Positions 33,700-44,621 of a stretch of DNA of 64,000 nucleotides are shown piece after piece. The stretch is taken from NCBI GenBank assembly GCA_964034945.1, contig OZ035960.1, forward strand, positions 52,074,706 through 52,138,705, written 5' to 3'. Numbering within the stretch: position 1 is the stretch's first letter; each line of letters begins with the position of its first letter. Made by a program: the position numbers and the translations under genes. Under the pieces are notes generated by a model. The model made no database searches and was not told the origin of the DNA. It worked only from the letters and a program-made list of their open reading frames with translations. The DNA comes from Chrysopilus asiliformis (taxonomy: Eukaryota > Arthropoda > Insecta > Diptera > Rhagionidae).

Positions 33700-35575
33700 T
33701 TTTTTTTATATTCTAAAATTAAGTCGAATTACTTCTTAAGAATGTCGGATTGGCGCGATTTCTCCAACAATTTGGTTGATTTTGTTGAAAATTTCAATCT
33801 GCCTGATTTCGGTGTACGAACCGTTCTTTAAAACCGTAACTACCTGTCTAAAAATTAATTTCCAAAAACCTTGTAAAACATACGATCTCTACGAAATGAT
33901 TTATTTAACTAAGCTAATTACGTTAACTAAAGCTTAAACTGATAAATTATATTCCCAATAAGTGGAACTTTATGTATTAATTTCACGGAAATAAGATTAA
34001 AATTTTATGGTGTTGCTTAACCCATAAAAATCACCTTCACGGACACAAAATGCTCCAACTTGAATCGATAATAATTCTTGTATTTCAAGACCATCTTCCT
34101 CTTTAGCATTTACCATGTTTTTCTTATCGAATATCGAAATATCGATGTGTATTTATATGCAGACATACTTAAATTATATGTATTTCTTTCCTCTCATAAA
34201 AAGTAGTTATGTATGCCATAAATCGGAAAACATAAATCATCGCAGTGGGCCTTTGATCTCACTGATAATCATTTCGGCTTTCTGTGATCTTTCATAACCG
34301 CGAAGTTTTCTTTCAACTGCTTTTCATCATCGCAATCAGAATGTATACAAACAAGATCAATAGGCACAAAAATTCAGTTGTTCCACTAATTTTTTTGAAA
34401 TAGAGACCTGCACGAAAAAAAAACGCAAGAGGAAAAAAGGAAAATAACGATCAATTACAGAAAATTGATAGGTAAACAATAAATTTCTTGGGAAATTGGT
34501 TCTTTCTGTAGCTAAACTGATCAAATAAACACGCATCGCTTTGCGGTGGCATAAACATGGCATGCACTGATCTCATCTGATTTGATCTCATCTGATCTAA
34601 CTATAATCATCACCATGATCAGCCCAGGGCGACTTCTTGGCCACAGATATCGTGATCGTAGTAGAATCATCGGTCAATTTCTATATATGTATGCCTCGAC
34701 TGTTGTTTTTTTTAATATAAACTGACATTAGTATCACAAGTTTGCCGGACTAGGGGTTCAATCCGGACTAGAGCAGAAATTAAGGTCCGTTCAGATCCTG
34801 CTTCACTGCAAGATTCATCAAATAAAACGTCAGTTGTCAAGATATACATACGTATATTTCCAACGAGGCCGAACCGATTATTTTGACATGGACCGATTTG
34901 CAACATGTCCATGGAATGTACGGAAAAAAAAATACTTTCCAACATTTCAACTGACACCGTCAGTTAATGAGGTGACAACTTGGCAAGATCGATTTGGCTC
35001 AAGTTTTACGCTTTGTCAGTTACATGTTATTTTCAGTATTTTACGTATTTCACGTTGCGCAAATTAATTTTGATTGATGGGCTCCGGACAGTGTTCTGTA
35101 CGTTATATTAATTAATTTCTGTTGTCGTTTCTCTTGATATTTTGCCCCTTTCCGTTTTGTTTTATTTGATCCGACAAAAAAAATATATCTCAATTTTTGA
35201 CATGATCAACAGTTTTGTAATTATAAATGTTTGGCTGTTGTTAAGCAAGACACCATATGTCAAAACTATTAGAATAATTAGTCGCAATGTGATTGTACTT
35301 CAGAAGTCGAGGATTCCGTTGAAATTTTTATAAATATTTAAACATTTTTTGAAGGTAAAAATTATGGGAAGACAACAGGATGATTTTTCAATACAGTCGA
35401 ACCTCGGTTCCTGAACTCCATTTCTACAGTACTTTCTTCTTTATACGTTTTATAGAGGAAGTAACCGGTGGTGTAACCAAGCGTTCTTTCTCACTGCCAT
35501 AATTGTTAAAATAAATAATAGAGGGGAGGTTCAGAACAATCAAAACTTAACTTGAGCTATTATATGGACAAAACA
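33700..35575. other. No gene seen
   Basis: AT-rich sequence. A GATCTCATCTGATTTGATCT direct repeat lies near 34570-34600. CAGTCGAACCTCGGTT at about 35395, preceded by TA, looks like one end of a pogo-like element, but I see no second end. Confidence 0.45.
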
Positions 35576-35579
35576 CATC

Positions 35580-36115
35580 GGCTTTCGAGAAACATGTCAA
35601 AAAATTATATTTGAAGAGAGCGCGAAGGAGTTCGAATGAACCATGCTGCAAACAAAATGAGAAGACATAAATAGAGTCCGACCGATTAATCGACATCGGC
35701 CAAAATTAAGTCCAAGGTTGGAACAGAAAAGAGGACAGAAAACAGGATGCACAGAAAACAGGAAAAAGTATTCCATTTGTATGAGAGAGGGGAAGCAGTG
35801 GTCCGGTTGGCTTTTGATGTATGGAAGAGTTATGTAAAATCCTATTCTAAACACATCTTACCTTAACAAATTTTTCACATGACTCACGGTTTTCGAGAAA
35901 ATTGCAAAAAATAGTTTCGTTTGTATGGGGGAGGAGGGAAGGATTGTACAAATTTTCAAGAACATAGCCTATCCATTTACGAGAAACGTAACTATACAAC
36001 ATTTCAAGTCTCTAGCTCTCTAAAAGGCTCACAACAAATTAGCATCAAGATCCACTACTCTATTTCACCCAAAAATAAAAGTTCGAAAATTTCACACTGC
36101 CCCAGAATATAATTT
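35580..36115. repeat. DINE-like dispersed repeat fragment
   Basis: Shares GTATTCCATTTGTATGGGAG, TTGATGTATGGAAGAGTTATGTAAAATC and TTTTCGAGAAAATTGCAAAA phrases (in shorter form) with 43.1-43.4 and 56.4-56.6 kb. No coding content. Confidence 0.5.
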
Positions 36116-37720
36116 GGAAACTCAAGGATACATCCGCAAAATCATATTAAATGTTAATTATGTGTAAAAGTGCAAATGGCAGAAAATAGTTGTTGGTAGA
36201 GAACTTTGTTTTTGATATGTACCCAATTTACTGCCTTTCCAACATCAAACAACTCTCATTTTCATTTAATTTATTTAACTATTGTTTCCGGTGAATACAT
36301 AAAAGAAGTTCTGTCATCTGCCACTGCGAGCATAATTTCGGGTTACATTCCCTTTTCAATGTTAAAGTTGAGATTCTTTTGCCAAATACTTAATGGTCTG
36401 TCAGACATGACAAATTCATGTACATAAATAAATAAACCACACACACATAGCCAACGTCATCTATATAAAATCACAGAAAACTGTCAGAAAGGACAAGGGT
36501 TGGACAGGATACCATAAATCATTCAAATAACCTAACCCATAGCGCATAGGTATGATTGCCATAGAGAAATAACTTTTTCCAGTGTTAATAGACAACATGG
36601 GGCTCTTATTTCATCTATCTTGCAGTAGACATTCATAAAAGTGCTAAGAATGATTTTACTCTTTTAAATCGTTATATTTCTTATTTTTTTTCGCAATTCA
36701 TTTACCTTGAGATTAGCACTTTAATTTGTATCTAGTGATATTTTTGACCAATAACAAATGATGGTTTATAGTTTTGTTTCATAAGTTATGTTAAAATTTA
36801 TTTTAATTCATTACCCAACAAATCAATCCTTGGAAGCAAACGACTTGAACTTAAAATATAAATTCCTTTCGAATACATTTTTTTAGATTTGAAAAATTAG
36901 AAACTCTTCATAAAATTTTTCTTGCAACATGTTTTTGTTTATTTATATTTTTAAGTTTAATATGCATATCATATTATGTATGACCAAGAGGTCAGGAGCT
37001 ACGGATTCATAAGAACACTGATTTTTTGAATAATTACGTAAGCGTAGCTACTTTTGTAAATTTGACATTAAACAAAAAAAAATCATTAAATCGGTGGATA
37101 GGCTAAGAAAAAGACTTGCCGTAAATGTTTTCCTAAACTTTCCTAAACTTCTCCTAAACTTCTCCTAAACTTTCGGAAAACTGTTCGTAGTTTCAACAAA
37201 TAAAAATATTATATGATTTTTTCGACAAAATATCTTTTTTTTCAATTTTGACGTGGATACGTCTTGGATTTTGGTTATGGGGGTACAAATTAGAAAATCG
37301 GCTTACTACCATGATAACAAATTTGCAATCGATGAAACTCGATAGTTTGTGGTGACATCCGAACAGAAACTCTGTTATAAGATGAGGCCTACATTAAAGC
37401 ATTGTTTAGGGTATTTTGTTATGTTAAACTATGTTCAATTATCTTTTTAAGAATCAAAATCTAAATTTTCACTGCCGCTGTTATGCTGTGTTTGCTGCTT
37501 GTAGTACAGATTTCACATTTATACTCTTTTTATGCTCCTCCTTTGTGTGTATTGAATGGCATGTTATTTCGTTCTTTTCGCTCTTAAAAGTTTCGCTCTT
37601 AACGGCAAAAGCGTTTGCTGTGGCTTCCGACTCTCGTTCTTGGGAACGAAAATGATTTCTATTTAAGTTTTCGCTTCTTGTTCAAAGCGGTTTGTGGGCC
37701 TCGCCTAAAAATGAATGAAA
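36116..37720. other. No gene seen
   Basis: AT-rich sequence. A short tandem tract of CTAAACTTCTC units lies at 37120-37176. Nothing else is recognisable. Confidence 0.5.
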
Positions 37721-37724
37721 GCCT

Positions 37725-37920
37725 CGAGCGATGGTGCATCTTATCGAAAAAGTGCAAGAACAAAAGTTATTTAAGATATAATTCTACATAAAACTCCCAT
37801 ACATCAAAATCCGATTGAAATAAATTAAAAAAAAAATCTAATTAGAAAGTTTGACTGCAAACTGGAATTTTGATACAAGTGTTCGCCGTTCACTTAAATC
37901 ACCATACGGAACATTGTTTC
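37725..37920 (+). mobile_element. 3' fragment of the Helentron-associated element
   Basis: The segment from ATCTTATCGAAAAAGTGCAA through ACATAAAACTCCCATACATC to CACCATACGG matches the 3' half of the elements at 1.2, 9.9 and 43.6 kb. It lacks the microsatellite and the 5' part. Confidence 0.65.
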
Positions 37921-38395
37921 CGGTGAATACATAAAAAAATTTTTGAAAATATATGAGCAAGCTTTCAAAAATCTGAAATTTTTTTTACAGTTTTTTCAAA
38001 AAATGTTCATGCTAGATTTGTTTAAATTTTATTTCCGTCGAAATTATTGTAAAAACCGTATCTGTTCGCAAAATTTCGTGTAAATTTGATCAACTATTTG
38101 ACCAAATCTTTTTGATCAGATCTCCGCTCAACCTCGTGCGTAGATTTATTAGATTTTAATGTATTTTACATGATTTTTTCAATCGAAATTAAATGTTTTT
38201 CAATCGAAATTTATTTTCTATGATATTTTTAATCGAGTGGAACTATGTTCTGAGTACAGTGAAACCTCTATAAGCCTGACCGCCGAACATTTTTGAAAGT
38301 CCCATTAGGATAGGTTGGAGTGGCTACATTTACATAGACCAGAATGGTCACATTGTTATACCACGTGGAATCTTTACGATCTTTTCCATTTAAGG

Positions 38396-38652
38396 CAGGG
38401 GTGTCCAACCATTTAGCTTTCCTGGGCCACATTGGGAAAAGACGAGTAATATTGGGTCACAAATAAAATATACTAACCCTAAAGATATAGCTGATTACAA
38501 AAAAAAACGTAGAATATATACATACTTAGTTAACAATGAATTTAAATTTCATTAATTCATAAAATTTGTAAATATAGCAGTTTTTGTAGAGCCACAATTC
38601 AAACACGACCTGGGCCGCATGCGGCCCCCAGGTCGCGAGTGGGACAAGCCTG
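38396..38652. mobile_element. hAT-type MITE, 257 bp
   Basis: Starts CAGGGGTGTCCAACCATTTA with CCTGGGCCACATTGGG, and ends TGGGCCGCATGCGGCCC then GTGGGACAAGCCTG. These ends are very like widely distributed hAT elements of animals. Flanking 8-mers ATTTAAGG and ATTTAGAG fit a worn target duplication. No coding. Confidence 0.8.
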
Positions 38653-39911
38653 ATTTAGAGCTTCTGATGAAGCGGAGTAGATCTGCGATTTCCTAAAAAT
38701 GAAAGTCTTCCAGATCATTTAAGAAGAGACTGCCGAGACCAATGAAATTTGCCGAGACCATTATTGTGAAGACTTTTTATACAAAATGAACCTGAATAAC
38801 CCAGAAACTACTTAACGCCAACCTGTACATTATTTTTTTCTAAACCGGACATTTTTTTACACCGAATTTTTATAGCCTATATAAGAATAACTTTTGAGTT
38901 AGTATAACGTTTCTAACGCATAGAACTAACCATTCGATGAAAAAATTAATTACAACAGTGTGTTTAGGATAACAAAAAAAGTTGATTTATATTTTCCGAA
39001 CACATTCAGCTAAATACTTGAAATTTTGCACAGTCTGTTTCCCCTAAAAAACAAGGCTCCATTGGGAAAACAAATAAAACTAGTTTTGAAAAAAAACTGG
39101 GTTGTATCGAAGAAGTTTTTAATGCCAAAAAGGATCCAGACTTTGAATTAATGTTGGCCATTCTCTTTGTCCATTATCCTTGATAACTTGAGCACCCCTA
39201 AACCGATTTTGATTAAATTTTAAGGGGTGCAATGGAACGTGTTTTAGGCTATATGCTAAGTTATGCTTCCTTCATATTACTTTCTATAATATAGAAGGAA
39301 TTTTGTACCTACCGTTTTTGAGTTAAACAAGTCGCCCTAGAAATTAATCCCCATACACCCTGTAAACACCCTTTCCTGTCATTAGGAAAAAATCTACAAC
39401 ACCAAAAATTTTTTTTTAAATAAGCTTAAAAATCAACCTCTATGCTATGTAAACCCCCTGTTGAAATGGCCAGGAGCACGCCTTCAGTGGTTAATTAACA
39501 AGGGTCATCAATATATTCTGAAAAGTTTTATCACGGGTCACGATCCCTGTCTGGCTAATGGACTTCTCTTTTATGTTCGATATAAAGGCAGTAGAAATTC
39601 GTCACTTTTCACAAATTTATGGTCTTCTCGTCGTGATGAAATTCGCTAAAATTAAATCATGAAAAAAGCAAATCCCTTCTTAAAGACTTCTTACAATGCA
39701 TAAATGTATTTAAAAAACAATCATTTTATTTATTGAATTTCCTTGTTAACTATTTGTGACCACATCAATGGTTTCTGAACCCGCCTGAAATTGATGATAT
39801 GTTCTCTTGATGCCACTTACAAACAGCATGACACTTACTTCCTGCAGGGATCAAATAGAAACTAGAGTTTTCCATCACAGCAACATTACCGATTACATCA
39901 GTGAGTGATTG
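38653..39911. other. Dispersed repeat, then pburs upstream region
   Basis: 38890-39330 is a DINE-like fragment (AGTATAACGTTTCTAACGCA, ACAACAGTGTGTTTAGGATA). 39350-39911 is the upstream region of partner of bursicon. A 62-codon minus-strand frame at 39765-39953, followed by AATAAA at about 39728-39735 on that strand, overlaps the pburs promoter and matches nothing I know. Confidence 0.45.
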
Positions 39912-39919
39912 TATAAATA
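39912..39919 (+). promoter_or_regulatory. TATA box of partner of bursicon
   Basis: TATAAATA stands 71 bp upstream of the pburs start codon. Transcription would begin about 30 bp further on, near 39942-39952, where TCATTT resembles an initiator, leaving a 5' leader of roughly 30-40 nt. The inference rests on spacing and motif only. Confidence 0.6.
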
Positions 39920-39982
39920 GGGATGCACTCGTTTCACCCGCTTCATTTTTCATTTGGGTTCTTTGCCCTAAACTTTGATAAA

Positions 39983-40503
39983 ATGCTGAAAAACAATTTT
40001 TGTAATATAGTTTTTATTTGGTGCCTTCTAAGTTTAACACAGACATTTGCTCAAGGACCCCAAGGCAGGGGTGATGAAAATTGTGAAACATTAAAATCAG
40101 AAATCCATCTAATAAAGGAGGAATACGATGAACTTGGACGTTTACAACGAACTTGCAATGCGGATGTGTCGGTGAACAAGTGCGAAGGATTATGCAATAG
40201 TCAAGTGCAACCATCTGTAATAACACCAACAGGATTTTTAAAAGTACATACAATAAATAAAATCTCAGAAATATGAAAATTTGAAATTATAACGTAATTG
40301 TTTTTTTTTTTTTGTATTTATTTATATGTTAGGAATGCTACTGTTGCCGTGAAAGCTATTTAAGGGAGCGTCTTGTGACACTAACTCACTGCTATGATCC
40401 AGATGGGGCACGATTAATGGGACCTGAAACAGCAACTATGGAAATACGTTTAAGAGAGCCAACAGATTGCAAGTGCTTCAAATGTGGAGATTTTTCAAGA
40501 TAA
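39983..40503 (+). CDS. pburs: Partner of bursicon (bursicon subunit beta), two exons
   Basis: Secreted cystine-knot subunit that pairs with bursicon alpha; the heterodimer activates the receptor Rickets (LGR2) to drive cuticle tanning and wing expansion, and beta homodimers are linked to immune signalling. Coding exons are 39983-40243 and 40333-40503, joined in phase 0 across an 89-bp GT-AG intron, giving 143 residues, close to the usual family length. Residues 1-24 form a signal peptide ending TFAQ. The mature part carries the family hallmarks [55 protein letters not shown] and the C-terminal CKCFKCGDF. Eleven cysteines follow the signal peptide (34, 58, 67, 71, 89, 91, 92, 107, 133, 135, 138), the full knot set. 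I chose the ATG at 39983 because an upstream in-frame ATG at 39923 would bury the signal peptide and lies too near the TATA box to be in the transcript. No frame damage is visible, so it looks functional. Confidence 0.97.
40244..40332 (+). other. Intron of partner of bursicon
   Basis: An 89-bp intron starts GTACAT and ends in a T-rich tract followed by TATGTTAG. It falls between the codons for FLK and ECYCC, so splicing restores the conserved family sequence exactly. Confidence 0.93.
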
Positions 40504-40559
40504 TTGTGGAAATTTTTCATAATGTATTTTTTTTTATTTATACACAAATAGTTAACAGA

Positions 40560-40565
40560 ATTAAA
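40560..40565 (+). terminator. Poly(A) signal of partner of bursicon
   Basis: ATTAAA, the commonest variant of AATAAA, lies 57 bp after the pburs stop codon, which predicts a short 3' UTR. Confidence 0.5.
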
Positions 40566-40905
40566 CATTTACGCTTCTAGCCATTATTTTGTGTTTTCTT
40601 ACATACACAGGTGTCCATCGATTTATAACGTCTCGATTTAAGACGTTTCTGTAGACAACGTTCAGTGTTTTGTTCTCGACCTCGATATACGACGATAAAA
40701 ATTTGATTTTTATGCTAGATTTCCAAAAACAAATTTTTTAATTTTTAAAAGTTATGAACCTTTAATATTTTCTAAAAAGAGCAATTGTTCAGAATTTGCA
40801 ATGCGATTATTTCCACAAAGCACATACGGGATGTTTTTTTTGTGTGAAAAAACTTTCGATAGGGAAGGCTGTAGGGTAAGGTGTATCGAAAAACACTTTT
40901 TTTAC
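40566..40905. other. No gene seen
   Basis: 3' flank of partner of bursicon. CAGGTGTCCATCGATTTATA at about 40608 resembles a transposon end, but I found no matching second end. Confidence 0.4.
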
Positions 40906-40909
40906 TTTC

Positions 40910-42350
40910 TTCTACGGAGTATAATAAAGTATTGTATTCATGAAAAATTTCGACCTCTTAATTTTGCCTAAAAAACATTTCCCGATCACTCCTGAGTCGA
41001 TTGGAGTCATGTTTAAAAAATGTCTTTCTGTCTGTCAGTCTGTCAGTCTGTCAGTCTGTCAGTCTGTCAGTCTGTCAGTCTGTCAGTCTGTCAGTCTGTC
41101 AGTCTGTCAGTCTGTCAGTCTGTCAGTCTGTCAGTCTGTCAGTCTGTCAGTCTGTCAGTCTGTCAGTCTGTCAGTCTGTCAGTCTGTCAGTCTGTCAGTC
41201 TGTCAGTCTGTCAGTCTGTCAGTCTGTCAGTCTGTCAGTCTGTCAGTCTGTCAGTCTGTCAGTCTGTCAGTCTGTCAGTCTGTCAGTCTGTCAGTCTGTC
41301 AGTCTGTCAGTCTGTCAGTCTGTCAGTCTGTCAGTCTGTCAGTCTGTCAGTCTGTCAGTCTGTCAGTCTGTCAGTCTGTCAGTCTGTCAGTCTGTCAGTC
41401 TGTCAGTCTGTCAGTCTGTCAGTCTGTCAGTCTGTCAGTCTGTCAGTCTGTCAGTCTGTCAGTCTGTCAGTCTGTCAGTCTGTCAGTCTGTCAGTCTGTC
41501 AGTCTGTCAGTCTGTCAGTCTGTCAGTCTGTCAGTCTGTCAGTCTGTCAGTCTGTCAGTCTGTCAGTCTGTCAGTCTGTCAGTCTGTCAGTCTGTCAGTC
41601 TGTCAGTCTGTCAGTCTGTCAGTCTGTCTGTCAGTCTGTCAGTCTGTCAGTCTGTCAGTCTGTCAGTCTGTCTGTCAGTCTGTCAGTCTGTGTACAAGAT
41701 TTCTCAAAAACTAATAGAGCTAGCGCCATGAAATTTTATAGGCATGTTGGGTCCTGAAATGGAACGATCCTATCAACTTTTGGTGGAAATCCGTTAACCG
41801 GAAGTATCCAAAATGGCGGTTTTTCAAAAATCGCAATTTCTTTTTTCTCGATTTACTCCCAAACTACGCGTTTTTTAGTGGACAAAACTTGGAGAAAATA
41901 AAATTTCCCACACTTTTGTCTTTAGCTATAACTCGATATCTCCACCTGTTATCGAGATAAACCGTTATTTCCAAAAAAAAACAGTTTTTTGCGATTATCT
42001 CGAAAACTAACGGGTTTTTGCTGACTGAATGTATGAAGTGAATTAATGAGAATGGCATTCTGCACAATTTTGTTTCCTACCGTTATCCGTTATCTTTTAC
42101 CGTTATTGAGATATTTTCATTAATATGTAAAAAATCATATTTTTGCGAATAATTTGCAAACTAACGGTTTTTCGACAAATCAGTTAAAAGAATAATTAAA
42201 GATGTTAACATTTTCTACATTTTTGCCATTTACCGTAAATGGATATCTTTTACAGTTCTCAAGTTATCTCAAATTTTGTACGTTTTTGATATTTTTGAAT
42301 AAACCAAGAATTTATTGGGAGGTCGTCTTGGGTTGACAACGCGACAGGGC
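40910..42350 (+). repeat. DINE-like repeat containing the octanucleotide array
   Basis: Flanks of the array match other GTCY-bearing repeats: CTTCTACGGAGTATAATAAA upstream, and CAAGATTTCTCAAAAACTAA with TAGAGCTAGCGCCATGAAAT downstream, comparable to 15.8 kb. The part after 41800 repeats AACGGTTTTT and TTTACCGTTATTGAGAT phrases. No coding. Confidence 0.55.
41024..41692 (+). repeat. (GTCAGTCT)n array, about 83 copies
   Basis: An almost perfect array of the 8-bp unit GTCAGTCT spans about 669 bp, with two places (near 41625 and 41670) where a CTGT replaces a full unit. Because the unit has no stop codon in any frame, all three forward frames stay open and would encode Ser-Val-Cys-Gln-Leu repeats; these are artefacts, not genes. 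Confidence 0.97.
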
Positions 42351-42873
42351 TCTAGCGTAAATTGCGCAGGGTCGTAGATTTTGTAGAAGAAAGTTTTGTG
42401 TTGACCACAACTGATATTTTTTTGTTGAAATTCAAAATTCCAAGTTTATAAAAAATTGTCTCCATTGATTCAAATGGTCCAGTAGAAAAAAGTTTAAATC
42501 CCCCGTTAAAGTTTATAATTTTGATCAAAAAATTGTTAGAATCTGTTAGATTTGTCTTTCTCAGCACCATTGACACTACTTCGTTCCTAAACAATAAATC
42601 TCAACAATTGAAAATCTTCTGCGAAAATTATGGTTATCGAAAATTTCCTGGATTTCCATTGAGGTTCGAGTTATCAATGAAAACTTCGATTTATCAAGGT
42701 AAAAAAGCATGCACAGAGGTAGGGACGTTTGATGGGATTGACAAAAATTGACGAATTCAGATTATCAGAGTGGTTTTTTATAGAGCGGAATTAAAAAAAA
42801 CTTTTCTTTAGGTTTTACTTTATTAATAAAATTTTCGGTTTTTAATACACAGCAGTTAAAAACAGAGATGGCA
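42351..42873. other. No gene seen
   Basis: AT-rich sequence with chance open frames on both strands. Nothing is recognisable. Confidence 0.45.
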
Positions 42874-43020
42874 AACGTTATACATTTCGTTATGTAACGA
42901 AATTCAATTTTTATATCGTTACGTTATTTCATATTATAACGATAAAAAAATTCATTTCGTTACGCTATAACGTTATTATTTCGTTACGTTATAACGTTTT
43001 TATTTCGTTACACATTGTAT
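42874..43020. repeat. hAT-like end with TAACG palindrome repeats
   Basis: CAGAGATGGCAAACGTTATA resembles a hAT terminus, followed by several TTTCGTTACGTTATAACG units that are near-palindromic. A related start, CAGGGATGGGAAACATTATC with CTAACGTAACGAAAT, is at about 58332. No matching second end was found. Confidence 0.45.
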
Positions 43021-43059
43021 TGAAACTGAGAACTAAAAACATAAGAAAAGCTACAATTG

Positions 43060-43611
43060 ACAGACAAAATGGTCCTATTAGATTTTGATGTATGAAACTG
43101 TTATGTAAAATCATATTCTAAACAGATTTTACCATAATCAATTTTTCGATACGATGCACAGTTCTCGAGAAAACAAGAAAAAAGTATTCCATTTGTTTGG
43201 GAGACGGGAGAAGCAGTGGTCCGATTGGATATTGGTGTATGGATGAGTTATGTAAAATTTTATTCTAAACATGTTTTACCTTAATAAATTTTTCAATGTG
43301 ACTCACCGTTTTCGAGAAAATCGCAAAAAACTGTTTCGTTTGTATAGGGGAGGGGGAGGAATTGTCCAATTTTGCCCGTTTAAGAACTTAGACCAGCCAT
43401 TTACGAGAAACGGAACTAAACAAAATTTCAAGTCTTTAGCTCAATCCATTCGACAGTTATGGTGTTCACGGACGCACAGACAGACAAACGGACGAACATG
43501 CGGACGTCAAAATCTTTTGTCATCCCTAAAATCCTGGTGTACTCCATTTTTATGTCCGACGATTGGTTCGATGCGTTACAAACGGTATACTAAATCTAAT
43601 ATACTCCAGAG
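43060..43611 (-). repeat. DINE-like dispersed repeat
   Basis: Contains TTTTCGAGAAAATCGCAAAA, ATTTACGAGAAACGGAACTA, a short (GACA/GACG)n tract at about 43473-43503 and, at its end, the reverse of the TTTAGTATACCGTTTCTAAC opening seen at 15.9 and 53.4 kb. Confidence 0.55.
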
Positions 43612-44292
43612 TAAAACATAACGAAAGCTATAATTGCCAATCTGGCAATTATTGAAAACCCGTATGGTGATTTAAGTGAACGGCAAACCGTTGTATCAAA
43701 AGTCCACTTTGAAGTCAAACTTTCCAATAAGATTTTTTTAAAACTGGTTCCACTTGGATTTTGATGTATGGAACTTTTATGTAGAATCATATCTTAAAGA
43801 ACTTTTGTTCTTGCACTTTTTTGATAAGATGCACCGTTTTTGAGATATTCAGAAAAAAATTTTCGTTCGTATGGGGGTGCCCCCCCCCCCCCCCCCTAAT
43901 GGTCCATTTTTGCCCATTAACGAACTTAGCCTCGCATTTTACGAAAAACGAATCGGCGCAAAATTTCAAGTCTCTAGCTCAATCCGTGCGCCCGCAATCC
44001 GCGCCACAGACAGACGGACGGACAGACAGACGGATGGACAGACGGACGGACGGACGGACGGACGGACGGACAGACGGACGGACGGACAGACGGACGGACG
44101 GACAGACGGACGGACGGACGGACGGACGGACAGACAGACAGACGGACGGACGGACATGCAAAAATTAATTATTTTTATCATTCTAAACACACTGGTGTAA
44201 TTCATTTTTGTGTGTGATGACGGGATCTTGGCGTTACAAACGGTAAGGCAAATCTAATATACGCTTTGGTGTCACCATACGGGTATAAAAAT
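43612..44292 (-). mobile_element. Helentron-associated element, copy 3
   Basis: Opposite orientation to copies 1 and 2. The stem-loop (ATTGCCAATCTGGCAAT) at about 43632-43648 is next to the subterminal repeat ACCCGTATGGTG (43658-43669), with the complement at 44273-44284. A C run of about 17 bases is at 43879-43896. The microsatellite at 44009-44156 has expanded to about 150 bp of GGAC/AGAC units. Confidence 0.78.
44009..44156. repeat. (GGAC/AGAC)n microsatellite of Helentron copy 3
   Basis: About 37 tetranucleotide units alternate GGAC with AGAC in blocks. The same position holds only about 12 units in copy 1 and 10 in copy 2, showing expansion within one copy. Confidence 0.93.
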
Positions 44293-44380
44293 GTTCCGCT
44301 ACTGCCGGTGTTTATCCATTGTTTCGGAACCAGTTTAGACCCAAACACGGAGACTCGACTGTGCTCAAAATTTCCATATT

Positions 44381-44621
44381 CCCAATTGACCAAATTGATT
44401 GGAAAACCAATTGGATTCCCAATCATCTTGTACCAAGTACCGAAGGTACGATTTATGGAATTTTGACTGGAAATCCAAGATTTTTTCCTGTGAAAATGGT
44501 CCTTTTTGTACCATAAGGTCCATAATTCCAAATGTTCCCACAAATATTCTTAAACTTTATAAAGGAAAATTGCGTGGTACATTTGGACACGGTACAAAAA
44601 TTCCAACATTGGTCAATTGGG
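44381..44621. mobile_element. 240-bp MITE with CCCAATTGACC ends, copy 2
   Basis: Reverse orientation relative to 22070-22309, with high identity along its whole length. ATT stands at both edges (44378-44380, 44622-44624), compatible with a 3-bp duplication. Confidence 0.75.

Noticed and set aside
34740..34790. GGGGTTCAATCC, resembling a tRNA T-loop
   Set aside because: No acceptor, D or anticodon stem can be built around it and no A-box lies at the right distance.
38256..38290. TACAGTGAAACCTCTATAAG, resembling one end of a pogo/Tigger element
   Set aside because: No complementary second end was found within the surrounding sequence, so no element can be delimited.
40980..41700. CRISPR-like periodic array
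   Set aside because: The array is a continuous microsatellite without spacers, in a eukaryotic genome.
40940..41757. Three overlapping plus-strand frames of 237-263 codons rich in Ser, Val, Cys, Gln and Leu
   Set aside because: They are translations of the 8-bp GTCAGTCT array, which lacks stops in every forward frame; no coding signal exists outside the array.
43821..44205. Open frames with RTDG/SVRPSVCP repeats on both strands
   Set aside because: They are translations of the GGAC/AGAC microsatellite in the third Helentron-type copy.
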